From Adiantum capillus-veneris (lineage: Eukaryota > Streptophyta > Polypodiopsida > Polypodiales > Pteridaceae): a DNA stretch of 64,000 nt. The position numbers and the translations under genes were made by a program. Positions within the stretch are counted from its first letter, which is position 1; every line of letters starts with the position of its first letter. A model generated the notes under the pieces. That model worked only from the letters and a program-made list of their open reading frames with translations. It searched no databases and was not told the origin of the DNA. Shown in pieces: positions 44,254 to 54,993 of this stretch. The stretch spans positions 169,393,740-169,457,739 of the forward strand of contig CM043944.1 in NCBI GenBank assembly GCA_014529385.2, given 5' to 3'.

Positions 44254-44514
44254 TTTTCATCAATTTTGCATGGGATTGGTTCTGTGGACTCCCCATGTAC
44301 TAGTGAAGGACTGTTCCTACTCAAATCTTGGTTTGGACTTGAGTATGTTGGATTTGGGCCAAAAATAGGCTTTAGGTGAAGGATTTTTCCTCAATTGGGC
44401 TAATGAGGTGATCCTCTTGACCAAATGGTTCCAAATTTCATATGTAGCATGTATTAGATATATATAATGGATGTATGATGACAAATGAGCAGTTTTGGCT
44501 CTTTAAGTGCAAAT

Positions 44515-44538
44515 AGACATCATACGCGTATGATGTCT
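44515..44538. repeat. Palindrome copy 4
   Basis: Perfect copy. The 16 bases that follow it match those after copy 1. Confidence 0.95.
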
Positions 44539-44798
44539 TTTGTGTCAAAATGGTGCTTTTTGGTTCGAGATAGCTTGTAGATGTGTTAATCAACAATCCT
44601 ACAAAGTTTCAATGAGTTTGGAGTTATTTTGACAAAATTAGGACCAAAAATCAATTTTATGGCCTACTTTGTGTCTTTTTGGTTTTTCTTGGGTTTTCTA
44701 ACTCCAATTCTCATGATACTTGGTTCATAGGATGTGATTAACATGTGGAATGAGGCTATGCACTCAAATGTTGAATTGGATATGAAATGCATGTTGTG

Positions 44799-44822
44799 AG
44801 ACATCATACGCGTATGATGTCT
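44799..44822. repeat. Palindrome copy 5
   Basis: Perfect copy; the last of the array. Confidence 0.95.
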
Positions 44823-44914
44823 TTTCTTGAAATGTTGGTCTTTTTGTGCAAAGAATGCTTTGTGCTAGTGCCCTAAGCCCTGCTAACTAGTTTTCAACTT
44901 AAAAAGTCATCAGT

Positions 44915-45204
44915 TTAGCTAAAAAGCCCCCTTATAGGCATTTCAGTCTCCGAAGTTGTCTTTTTGCCTTGGAGTTGAATTTCTTCAACTTTTCTTCTCG
45001 AGAGTTGCATTTCCAGCTCATTGGATATGTTGTGAATCCATCTATTTGGTTGAACTTGACTTTGGCTCCCCGTTCTCCATCTTTCTCCTTTTGGTTTCCC
45101 GAAAGCGTCTTTTTCACCATCGGTAAGTGAATCAGCTTTCTTTTGGGTTTTGCTTGCAAACATAAGTCATCCATGTATATTTGAAGGTGCTTGTGAAGTT
45201 TCAT
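44915..45204 (-). other. Small Lys-rich reading frame, doubtful
   Basis: Two overlapping minus-strand frames of 82 and 90 codons, both hydrophilic (for example KLIHLPMVKKTLSGNQKEKDG). No family feature is visible and nothing decides between the frames. It may be the remains of an upstream ORF in the same element or chance. Confidence 0.2.
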
Positions 45205-45680
45205 TTCATTCGGTCGTCAATTTCAGCCGTTATGCCAAAATGACGCTTTGTGTGTCCGCAGCCGAATCCGTTGTTCCGACCTACTTTTGGTGGTCCACAC
45301 CTAGAGATACTCCATGGTTGCATTTCCCTCGATGTTGTTAAGCTTCCTGAGAAGTTTTGTGTCGTTTCGACAACTTTTTCCTGTTTGCCTCTTGCAGGCT
45401 CTGTTGACCTAGGATTTTTCCAGTCGTTCTTTCTCGAGCTTTGAGTGTTAGAAACCCATCTTCTATACTAGGGTAACCCACCTATAAGTTCTTGCAAGGT
45501 TTGGTTAGGCGGTTGTGCCACTACCTAGCATTCTACCGCATTCCCCGTCTGCTCTTGTTTCTTGGTTTTGGTCAGTTTTCGCGACAAAAGTTAATGATAA
45601 GCATCAAAAGCTTATGGCAACGAGTCTACCTCTCATGTCTGGTGTCCTCTGAGCTCTCGTAGCAGTCGTAGAAGGTTGGA
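45205..45680. other. Unassigned stretch between divergent ORFs
   Basis: No frame or family signal. A possible LTR-type terminus (TGTTAGAAACCC) starts at about 45,447, but no partner end is found. The expected 5' LTR of the element on the left is not here. Confidence 0.3.
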
Positions 45681-45689
45681 TGCTCCTGT

Positions 45690-47301
45690 GTGCTCTTTGC
45701 TCTCTCGAAGAAGGTAATAGTGGAAATGAGCTTGAAAGTGAACCACATATGTGGACCACTGTAGGAAAATGCTTGGAGAAATTTGGGATAAAAGACCCAA
45801 CATCGAGACTGCAAGAGGGTATACAAGAGCTGAGCAAACCACAAAAGAACGCTAAGCCTGTACCCTTAAACAAGGTCGGAGAGTATTGCGAAGGTGAAGA
45901 GGGGAATACAACCTTACAAGTTGAATTCCAAGGAGTGAACACGATGGCAATACTAGACAGCGGAGCTGGGGTAGCCATTGCTACAAAAGAAATCTGGAAA
46001 AAATGGGGGCAACCAGCAATAAGGAAGACTAGGTTGAAACTCCAATTAGCAGATGGACATTGGAGAAACCTATGGGGTTATTAGAGAAAGTCGTAGTGAC
46101 TTCTTGCGGCATTGAATACGAACATACTTTTGCTATTGTCGATTTTGGCAAGGAGAATAACTATGATATCATACTGGGAAGACCATTCATGAGACAGTTG
46201 AAAATGGTCCAGGATTGGGGCTACGATCACATCTACCTAAGAAATATGGAAACCACTACACGTGTGAACCTGAAAGACCATAGCTACAAAGATGTGAACC
46301 GAACACCGGTAGAGGAGTTTGATTCAGCTACTTTGGCGGGATCCGAATTTCCAGCTTGGTTAGGTAAACCCAAGGAGTTATGGATGTGTGCAGCCTCGAA
46401 ATGTGGAAGTCTGAGGCGAGAAGAATATGTTTTAGAAAGTGCTATCGAAGACGAAACTTATATAGGAGAACCCTTTCCAGAGGACACACTTGAACCATTA
46501 GAATGGACACACATTCTAGCTCCCCTAGATGTTTGTGCAATTCCGGATGGTCCCACAACGAAATTTTGCGACAAGGACGGGTACGATGTGGTTCCGTACT
46601 TCATGCTGAGAACTATACTCGAAAAAGAAACTGAAAAGAACGATACACTGGAAAAGGAAGATGAAGAAGAGGTGTTTCACGACATTCCCGATCATCCAGA
46701 GTGGGGAAATGAAGCAGACAACGAGTCAACGGACAATTCAAGCGGAAACGAAGAAACTATAACGGATGTCCGATTTTATGATTTTTCGAACCAAACTAAA
46801 CAACGCCAGAAACGCTATAGAGCAAAGAGAAAAACAAAGGGGGTTAGAACCAATCCGATGCCTAGAATAAGAGGAAAAAATCAATTCCTAATGCTAGTAA
46901 AGGCGGAAGATTGTATTAAGGAGAAGATTTCTGGAAGAATGAGAGGCAATGATCAAAAGAGCTTACGAAAAGACAAAAGAAGCTCAAGAAATCAAGTTCA
47001 AAGGAATGAAACGAAAACTGAAACAGAAAAATCAGAAAAGAACAAGCGCAATAGAGAACACACGGAGTCTAAGTTAGAACGTAGAAACAAGTATAGAGAG
47101 CTCAAGAAAACTCTGAAAGAAGTTTGGACGACAGAAATTGAGAGTGGAGAGGACGAAAACGCCAAAATCAAGGAAAACATGGATGTTCCCTCTCACTACA
47201 GGAAATTCACAATAGAGGATAGGAAGGTGGTAATAACCCAACCTATTCGAGAGAGAAAGGCGAACGAATCTTATGATGGACCGGAGGATGTATCATGTTA
47301 A
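45690..47301 (+). pseudogene. Retropepsin ORF with charged C-terminal region
   Basis: The plus strand reads TTLQVEFQGVNTMAILDSGAGVAIATKEIW, an aspartic protease with its DSGA site, then LKLQLADG. A one-base frameshift at about 46,050 follows, then GIEYEHTFAIVDFG and NYDIILGRPFMRQLKMVQDWG. After the protease come 300 or more residues with conserved-looking text (WTHILAPLDVCAIPDGPTTK, CDKDGYDVVPYFML) and a Lys/Arg/Glu-rich tail ending at TAA 47,299-47,301. No gag or RT accompanies it. The displayed N-terminus (about 45,680) is uncertain; the sequence before 45,690 is unrelated. I associate such ORFs with gypsy elements of ferns, from memory. Confidence 0.75.
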
Positions 47302-47369
47302 TTTGGACGAAAGGGAGCTTCTCTCTTCTCTCTTGTTAGACTAAAAGAAACTTAATTTTTATCCCGTAC

Positions 47370-47900
47370 CACAAAAAGCATCCCGCCCTTCTTTTGTGGT
47401 CCTTCTCTCAAGAAGTTGTTGCTTGCAGATAATGAATTGTCTGCGGCGGGCAATTTAACCTTCTTACATTAGATATCATAATTTTGTGAACAAAAATGCC
47501 ACTGCATGTCTTATCTTACCTGCATGAAGGAGTGGGCTAATCTCATTTCATTGAGGGAGAAGACCTAACATCTGCTCAGCGACAAGCCAACTATGGTTGT
47601 TGGTTCTCACCTTTTCAATGGCATGGCACAATTCTACCCACCTTGGCAAATTGCAGCTTAGAGTAGATCACTCTCCTCACAAGCAACCTCTTTACATCAC
47701 ATGCAGCATTCATTTAGTGGTCTCATACTGCAAGTCAATTACTTGCATATGGGCCCTTGTCCGGCACCATCCTACCCACCCTCTCAAACTACAACAACCT
47801 AGAGTGGCTAACTATTTTAAGAGAAAGGGTTTGTTCTGTTTTTTGAGAGCTAAGGACCAATTTTTTCTAGGCACATTGTTCAGTCACTATACTACTTACA
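47370..47900 (+). pseudogene. LRR receptor-like fragment, copy 2
   Basis: FFCGPSLKKLLLADNELS (about 47,382-47,440) closely parallels ICGPSLRRLLLADNDLSG of the fragment at 23.86-23.92 kb. Further on, 'LGEWANLISL' (about 47,525) and two segments of the type 'GTILPTLANCSLE' and 'GTILPTLSNYNNLEWLTI' (about 47,630 and 47,770) are LRR units. Frames change repeatedly and stops are frequent. Confidence 0.7.
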
Positions 47901-49439
47901 ATGCGTTGATAAGGAGAAGCATTAGGCGTTGATAAGGAGAAGCATTAGGCGCACGACAACATAGGGCATGCTGACAATGTGTAGTGCCGGGGCAGGCTTG
48001 CAGTCTTCAGGTCATGAGCCTGACAATTTGGCCATTTACTCCACCCTACAATTGATCTCTCTTGGCCCCTTTCTTAAGTATTCACTCAAATCATGTAGGT
48101 TTAAACAACTTAATAAAAACTTGGTTCTTTGATTGAGTAAAAAGGGTTCTCTTGGACCTTTGTAACTAAGAAGATGAAGAAAAAAACTCAATGCAAAGCC
48201 TTAAAGAAGCAAACTCCGAAGATAGTAGAGACCTAGGCAACACAAGTAGCTTTCAAAGCTCAAAACCGCAATCCCCGCCACTCAACAACCAGTTGCTCAA
48301 TTGCATTTAGTAGTTATGATGTTACATTGCGTGGTTGGTTTGAAACTAGGACGTCGTCATCTAGCGACGACGGAAGCTTTCTCATACTCCGGCATGACAA
48401 TCCCACTTTTCACACAGACTCTTCACGACCTATGTATGGTAAAAAAACTCCGGATCTGCAATCTCCTATCTCGCGTTAAGACCCGTTAAGACACAGCACG
48501 AGGCACCAGGCTTTATTCTAACTTTAGAATTTTCCCCTCCGTGAGGACATGATGCCTCTCATCATGAGGCACCAAGCTCTATTCTACCACTGAGCCCCAA
48601 TAAAGAAAGAAACCCATATCAATTTCATAAATCCAATTTATACCATTTAAACACACGATGATGTTAGGTTAGAACATGATTCATATTACATTTCAAAGTG
48701 TATAATCTATATACAAAAAAGCACTTCCTTAGTTCCCCTTAGCTTTTGTGCCCGTGTATGCCTGTCTTTGCAATTTCAATCCACCCTTGCCAGTCGAAGC
48801 ACATAAATCAACCAAAAACTAAGAATCGCAAGGCATAGCGGCCTTCTTATTGCTTGCTTTCCTTGTCGGTTTTCTTGGAGGGAAAAAAGGCACAAAAACC
48901 CTTAAAAAGGAAACTTTTTCTTTAGCACGCTAGGACCTTTATCTGCTACTTCTCTTTAGTGCTAGGAGCACTGGGAGCTTTAGCTGCATATTCTTCACTG
49001 AGCACACTAAGTAGGCAAAGTGACAAAAGATAGTTTCTTTAGCACTAGGAGCTTTAGCTGCATAGTCTTTTAAAAAAACCTTAAAAAGGCAAGAAAAGGG
49101 TCAAGAAGGATGAAATACCCTCATTGCAGTACTAGGAGGAAAGAGAGAAGAAAAGGCTACTACCTCGGCAAGCCATTGCCCCTTGCTACGCTCGCTACAA
49201 AGGACCAGCTTTAGATACCTTGTTGCAATGCCTTCTTTGGTATTGTCAAGCCGAAGGTAATCATGGCTTTTGCCTGCAGCACCCCGCTCTCCACCCAACA
49301 CCTCGAATCTATAAAATACTTGTACCTTTCCTAAACTTCCCCAGCTTCAGTTCCTTCCTTTACTGCAAGATCCTAACCCACCGTGCACCTTTCTTGCAAT
49401 TCCTTCTTAGGACCACTCTTGCTCGATGCCACTGGCTCC
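47901..49439. other. Unassigned, repeat-bearing stretch
   Basis: No gene is recognised. An 18-bp direct repeat (GCGTTGATAAGGAGAAGC) occurs at about 47,904 and 47,927. A 'gaggcacca-gct-tattcta' segment occurs twice (about 48,500 and 48,565), the second within a tRNA-like sequence. From 48,930 a repeat with 'ctaggagctttagctgcata' begins; it recurs to 53.7 kb. Confidence 0.45.
48530..48602 (-). other. tRNA-like sequence (decayed)
   Basis: The minus strand contains GCTCAGTGGTAGAATAGAGC, a D-arm with paired GCTC/GAGC. It is followed by an anticodon-like hairpin GCCTC ATGATGA GAGGC whose loop would read GAU (Ile). A T-arm is not recognisable, so at best this is a pseudo-tRNA. Confidence 0.35.
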
Positions 49440-49625
49440 CTCACCGTGCTTGACAAGGATTTCGCACAACTACTTTTTTGGCGCTCTCTCCTCCAATGTC
49501 AAATAGAAAACCATTGCGGCTTAAGCCCTTTCATGGCTTAAGCCTCCCGATGGTGGGTATCAGCCAATGCAAGACACTTAAACATCGTAACATTTCCTTT
49601 AATCAAGGAACTGTGTTTGCCAAAC
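49440..49625 (+). pseudogene. LRR receptor-like fragment, copy 3
   Basis: Nucleotide similarity to 23,207-23,390: both contain 'gtgcttgacaag', then 'tggcgctctctcctcca', then GCCAATGCAAGACACTTA and 'catttcc-ttaat-aagggaactg'. It corresponds to the region just before the first clear LRRs of copy 1. Similarity ends where 'tttgccaaacaaag' begins. Confidence 0.75.
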
Positions 49626-51549
49626 AAAGAAAAATGAAGCAAATAAAAAGATGGGATAGAGAAAGCGAGCAAGCTTTCTTCGCTCTTTTTCACGCAATTT
49701 TCTTTCTAGAGAATGCGAGCTCACCTTAGCTAACTAAATTATGCTTTCTTTTCTTGTTTCCCTCTCACAGGAAAAGAATGATTTCTCACCCCCACCACAG
49801 GGCAAACATCAAAATGAATGATTTACCAAGTCAACCTTGCAATCTAAATGTCACTCTGGGTGCAAGCAAAGACTTTATGAGCAAAAGATTCTCTTTTTCC
49901 TTTTAAAAATATTTTTTTCTTATTTAATTATTTTTTTAGTGATGGAAACGGCAACGGCTATTTTGGCTCATGTAGCTCAAAGGATAGAGCCTTTCTATGG
50001 AAAACAACACCGATTCAAGTCCGGGTGTGGGCTGGTGGAAGGAACAAGCAAGAATGGTTCAATACAGTGTCTAACAAGTAAATCAAGAGTTTCACTTCGA
50101 ATCCTGGGCTTTAACACCTTGCTGCTTATGGTGTTTTATGATTAGACTTAAAAACGGATGGAGAAGCGGTAGAACGTGGAGAATTGCATATTGGATTATT
50201 CTAGTGCGGCATAAATCTGCTTAGCCGAGTTGGCCCACTTAGCCAGCTATTTGCGATGCTTTCCCTGTTTCCTGTGCAAAGGCAACTTCCGCATCATAAG
50301 CACTAAGTTGGTTTGTTAAGCAAGTAGGGCAAACCGCCCAAGGGAAGGAAGGGAGAAGGTTGTAAGGATGGCCTCGTTACCTAGAAGTCAGAAGAAATGA
50401 AAAAGTTTTACATTGAATGGGCAAAAATAAGCAATCTATTTTCCTCAACTCTTGCCCTTGACAAATCTGTGCGTGCTTTTGATAGTCTTAGGTATCGATG
50501 ACCCATGGATTTCCTACCCGCAAGGCAGATCTTACGGCTTTGACCCTCATGACTCGCTTAACTCTTATTCTCAATCAACTTTCTTTGTTGTTTAGCGATA
50601 GGTGCATGCCGGCTAAAGCCTGCAGCGCTTTGGGATGAGGGATTAGCTTAGTGGATCCTCGCTGGTTGACCTGACCGCGTGCAAAAGTTGCGGATTCACA
50701 GGCCTTCCATCTATCCATCTAGGGCAGGATCGCTAAAGATTTTAGCTTCTTTACCATCTTTTATGGTGGAAAAAGGAATTGAGGATAAGCGACATGTCGT
50801 TTGTTGCAGAATGACGTCAAACACATACCCTTGAGGATTATTGGCTCTATCTAAATCAAGCAGTGAGGGTAGGTACTCAATGCAAGAAGCGGGGAAGAAG
50901 GTTGTAGCGAAAATAAAGAAGAGAACCTTTATTATATTATAAATGCGGGGATAGTGCAAAGTTCCAGGGCCAAAGACGATGGCATCAACTCAACGTAGAA
51001 CTTACTTTTCTTGCTTTTTTGACGTCCACTTAAGCTGTGCAACATGCTACCTGTCTGGGTCTCCTTAACTATAGCGAGCTTATTGTCTGCTAAAGTCTAG
51101 GCCCGAAAACTCCTACCTAAAAAACTACACTTCTGACACCAAACTCTAAAACCATACCGGTAGTCCTTTTGGGGCCAGTTCAAATTACGAGTTTCGTAAG
51201 TATTCTTGCCTTTGAAGGGCGAGCAATACTGTCCAGTCATTATGTTAGGTGTCGGTGATCTAGAAAAATGAACAAGCATGGTTTAGTGGTTTTTCAGGAG
51301 GGTGTCCCATTTTTTGCCTCTTTCTAAGGAAACAGCCCGGGGAAACCACTACTGATGGCCTATTACAATAACTAATTGCCTCGGGAGGGAGGGAAGCAAG
51401 AGGTTGATCGAGCCATTCAAGGATTTTCACTACCTGAATGGTTGATCCGTCTTGCCGGGGTGAAACAAGAGGTTTTAGATGGTTTCCTTAGTTTTTATTG
51501 CAGACATATCAATTGGATCCAGATGAAACGAAATGGTTGAATTGTATGC
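49626..51549. other. Unassigned, possibly organelle-derived
   Basis: No coherent protein. It contains a tRNA-like sequence at 49,965-50,033 and otherwise mixed composition. Some phrases look like rearranged plant mitochondrial DNA, but I cannot match any mitochondrial gene. Confidence 0.3.
49965..50033 (+). other. tRNA-like sequence (decayed)
   Basis: GCTCAT at the start can pair, with G-T pairs, with GTGGGC at the end. The D-arm TAGCTCAAAGGATAGAGC is perfect. The T-loop region reads CCGATTCAAGTCCGGG. The anticodon arm (TTTCTATGGAAA) is too short for a normal loop, so it is a pseudo-tRNA. The amino acid cannot be assigned. Confidence 0.4.
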
Positions 51550-51625
51550 TGGGAAAAGAGGGACTTGAACCCTCACGATCGAAATCAACGAATTTTCTTC
51601 CCACTACAACTTGCACCACTAGTAG
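51550..51625 (-). other. tRNA 3' half, long-variable-arm type
   Basis: The minus strand ends GAGGGTTCAAGTCCCTC then TTTTCCCA: a perfect T-arm and acceptor 3' strand. It is preceded by a long variable arm (GTTGATTTCGATCGT), as in Leu, Ser or Tyr tRNAs. The 5' acceptor strand that should read about GGGAAAA is missing, so it is a fragment. Confidence 0.5.
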
Positions 51626-51719
51626 ATTGTCAGTAGCTGCGTGGGAAAGGGCTCTACCCTTATTCGCGAAAAAATTATTAGCTACTACTGGCTCATTCAT
51701 TACTTAACTTAAGTAGGAG

Positions 51720-53960
51720 TATTTGTCAAAATGTAATGAGATCTTACTTAAGGATGGATAAAAATGTTGTAACTAGCAATACTAAGGAGGCGGGGTTTGA
51801 TAAGTTTCTTTAGTGCTAGGAGCTTTAGCTGCATATTCTTTAAAAAAAACCTATAAAAGATTTAGCTTATTATCACTTTAGTTTCTACTTTTTCTCTTTA
51901 GCGCATTTCTTATCATTTGAGGTGTGTATTATTCTTTTTTGTTTTATGTTTTTCTTTTTGCAAGCGGAACAAAAGGATTTTCGTAAAGGAAGCCTGAATG
52001 TAGTGATCATCTTTGTAGCGTTTGGAGTTCTTCCTCTTTTCTTTAGCACATTTCTTATTGCTTGACCTGCATATTATTCTCTTTAGCACTAGGAGCTTGG
52101 GCTGCGTATTCTTCTCTTTAGTGCTAAGAGCTTGAGCTGCTACCTGTTCTTTTGTTTTGAAAAAAACATATTTTATAACTTGGTGCAAGGAAAGCGGTGC
52201 AAAAGGATTTCCCTATAAAAAGGGAAGCCTGAGAATAGCGATCATCTTTATAGCGTTTCAAAAAAAGAGGTACATTGTAGCAGCAGGCCGTGAGCCTACC
52301 CCGAAGTTAATGCACTTTTCACGTAGCTCTTTGATTCAAAAAGACTGTTAGATGACCAATCTATCGTGTTGAGTAATTATACTCAATTGTTCCTTAGAAT
52401 AAGATAATTGAGCTATCATGGTTCGGATTCACCAACCCATTATTGGTATATTCTTTCCCAGTTATTAACAACTTCGCAGGCCCTAAGGCTAGGGTGGTTC
52501 GCATGGTAATGGATCCAGTTGCCTCTAAACCTTGCCTTTAGTAAGGACGAAGTGTTGGGAAACGGTTACTTGGAAGAAAAATACAAAGTCGGTACTTCTT
52601 AGCTTGTTGAGTCGATATCTCTTTTCTTTTTATAGTGTCATTTGCTCCTTTTCCCATTTTTGTTAATAAAATCGTTTTGCTTTGTTCCCAAAGGCTCTAA
52701 AGAGGTTTGCTACATGCACAACTGAACTGAATTGAACTGGACTTTGTAAAGTATCCGTTGTACCCGATCATTGCGTTGCATAGCTTCACTAAAGCTTGTA
52801 TCCTTCATTACACAGAGATCTTGGGTTTGGGGTCTTTCTGTCATGCATAGCTTGCACTTTATCTAAGAATAGTCGATACTAACGTATCCTATGAAGATTG
52901 GTTAACCAAGCAAGTTCAAATCCTGTTGTATGATGCTAAGAAATTCAATAAAGAGAAAGATTCAAAGTGCAAGGCAAGCAAAGCACAAGGCTTCCCCCTG
53001 TGAAAGGGAAACCGTCACATAGCGATCATCTTTATAGCATTGAAAAAAGAAGAGTGGGAGAGGTACATTGTAGCAATAAGCCATGATTCAGGTTTGAAGT
53101 TGATGCTTCTTTTCACGTACGAATCCATGAACAGAAGTTGTTTCAATGGTTTGTTTTTATAACCCTACATAAGTAGTGACCCAGCTTGAGCTAAAGACTA
53201 AGGAAAAAACAAAGTGCAAGGCACATTTCAAAAGACTTAGTTTCAACTAAGAAATCTAAGAACTAAAGTTTTTCTGGTTTTAAATATAAGAACTAAAGTG
53301 TTTTTGGTTTTCTTTTTCTTTCCCATTTTCTCTTTTCTTTCCGCTTTTCTTTGGTTTCCTCGCTTTTGGATTCAAAAAAGCCTCTACCTTAGGATTTTGT
53401 TCTTTTTCATGGAAAGAAGGCAAGAAAAGGAAAGGAAGAAAGCAAGCAAAGGATAGGGAAGCCTGAGCGATCGCTACACATGTGCACATGGTAATACAAT
53501 ATAAAGAGTGCATGGGTGCTTTAGCAAGCGTAACAAAAGGATTAACCTAGTAAATCAATAGGGAAGCTATCACATAGCAATTATCACCTATTTTATATTA
53601 TAACTTGGTGCAAGGAAAGAGGAACAAAAGGATTCCCCTATTTGGGTTGGTAAGCCTGAGTGTAGAGATCATCTTTGCTTTCACTTTGTCTTTACCGCAT
53701 TTCTTATTGCTTAAGCTGCGTATTATTCACTAAGTAGGCAAGGTTTCATAAGTTTCTTTAACATAACACCCTATTCATCGTCATTTATAAAACATCATAT
53801 TGATGCGCGACTTTGTGAATGAATGCTTCTTCCAAATTCCTTCTAACGAGCCCGCTTCTGAAAGCTGAAATCTCCCCGTCCCGCGCAAAGGGCTACAAAG
53901 TCACTTCGGCTGCTCTACAGAGTTGAAACTCCCGGGTTACACGAGCACGTTGCAAACTAT
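51720..53960. repeat. Cluster of small dispersed direct repeats
   Basis: Two short families recur. One has 'aacaaaaggatt' then 'gggaagcctga' then 'tagcgatcatctttatagc'; copies lie at about 51,961-52,020, 52,182-52,258, 52,981-53,040, 53,521-53,588 and 53,605-53,680. The other has 'ctttagtgctaggagctttagctgcatattctt'-like text in pieces at about 48,950-49,075, 51,808-51,843, 52,078-52,145 and 53,685-53,755. A larger duplicate (52,182-52,350 and 52,981-53,130) adds 'aggtacattgtagca' and 'cttttcacgta'. All are in the same orientation. No protein is encoded. Confidence 0.75.
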
Positions 53961-54095
53961 GTAGGATTGTCAGAACAAGGATGCCTCATCCATGATCTAC
54001 TGGTGGATGGATTCGATATGGGCCCTAAGAGTAGCTTATCTATTGTGCAAATGTCGGCAGCCTGCGTATGCCTGAATACACATGTATCCCTCGTA

Positions 54096-54993
54096 TGCTC
54101 CTCAATGGGGACACCAGAAGATGGAGAGGAGAAATGGGGAACACACCCGACACATAAACAATTGCCCCTATATAGCTCAAGGTATTCACAGCACCCCTGT
54201 TCTCTCGAAAATACCTTAAAAAAAGCAACTCACACTAGCAGGGCCTCACTTGCACTTTGTCCAACGCAGACACGCCCTGCATAACCGCGAGACAGTGAGA
54301 ACGCTGATCTTGTCCGCTTCCAGCTCTTCCACAATTGAACACCTCTCTCTCTTTCTCTCTCACACACACAGGGGGCTCGAGAAGACGCACACGCTCAGAC
54401 ACACCGGCACCACACACCGTGAAGACGAGCAAAGAAGAAAGAGGGGAAGGGACGAGAGATGATGCCAAAAACCGGCAATGATAGCTTCTCCTTCAAAGAA
54501 AAACACCATGTACAAAATCCATATGGCTTGCTTTAGATCGCACCATGGCATCACCAATCCATATAGAGGGACACACATCTCCCTCAAAACTTAGCTCCGT
54601 CGACACGCGCCTTGATGAAAAAAATCCACCGTTCGCTTCTCTCCAACCATAGCTCCTCCTCTTGGTAGTCCTTGTTGGCTCCCTTTTTGGCGGAGCACTC
54701 ATCGTTCCAAGCCGCTTCACAAATTACTCTTCACCCTCGTGTGTTGGCTTCCACTCCCGAGCATACAAAGCCCTTCCCTTTCTTCTTCTCAATTTCCTTC
54801 CCCCAGCCAAAAGAAAACCCCTTCCTTTTTCTCCCCAAGTTCAAAGAAAACAAAAGAAAACCCTCTTTTTTGGAAACCGCTGCCCCACCTTCTTTCTCCT
54901 TTTCCCCTCTTTTTCTAAACTTTCTAAAAAAACTCCCCAAGAGTAGCGCCCTGCGCCACTACCTCTTTGAGTCTTCTTTTTAGTTTTTACTCA
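54096..54993 (-). repeat. 3' LTR of the gag-only element
   Basis: Plus-strand ends TGCTCCTCAATGG and TTTTACTCA. A TATA motif lies on the minus strand near 54,168-54,176 (CTATATAGG). To the right a purine-rich minus-strand stretch (AAAAAAAAGGGACG, about 54,994-55,007) is a plausible polypurine tract. Confidence 0.8.

Larger units (their letters stand above)
43646..44914 (-). other. Leader with degenerate 284-bp repeats, each headed by a palindrome
   Basis: Non-coding DNA upstream of the long ORF. Five copies of a 24-bp palindrome start successive units at spacings of 283, 135, 285 and 284 bp. Between palindromes the units are only loosely alike (shared 'cttttgtgtcaaaatg' after copies 1 and 4, shared 'gcttggatttg' blocks), so the palindrome is far better conserved than the rest. 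Confidence 0.8.

Noticed and set aside
43812-44822. Palindrome array as a CRISPR array
   Set aside because: Spacers are about 110-260 bp, unequal and related to each other, the repeat is a full palindrome, and the DNA is a plant retroelement leader.
45250-45680. 5' LTR of the coiled-coil-ORF element
   Set aside because: No similarity to the LTR at 39,428-40,320 was found here, so the element's right end is missing or outside recognisable limits.
49837-50145. 102-codon plus-strand frame as a gene
   Set aside because: It overlaps a tRNA-like sequence and has no family features.
51498-51707. Plus-strand 69-codon frame with GKEGLEPSRSK text
   Set aside because: This is the typical translation of an antisense tRNA, and the tRNA 3' half is visible on the minus strand.
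54662-54983. Plus-strand Phe/Pro/Ser-rich frames (also 58,601-58,938)
   Set aside because: They lie in pyrimidine-rich LTR sequence, overlap in several frames and appear in both LTRs; no protein features.
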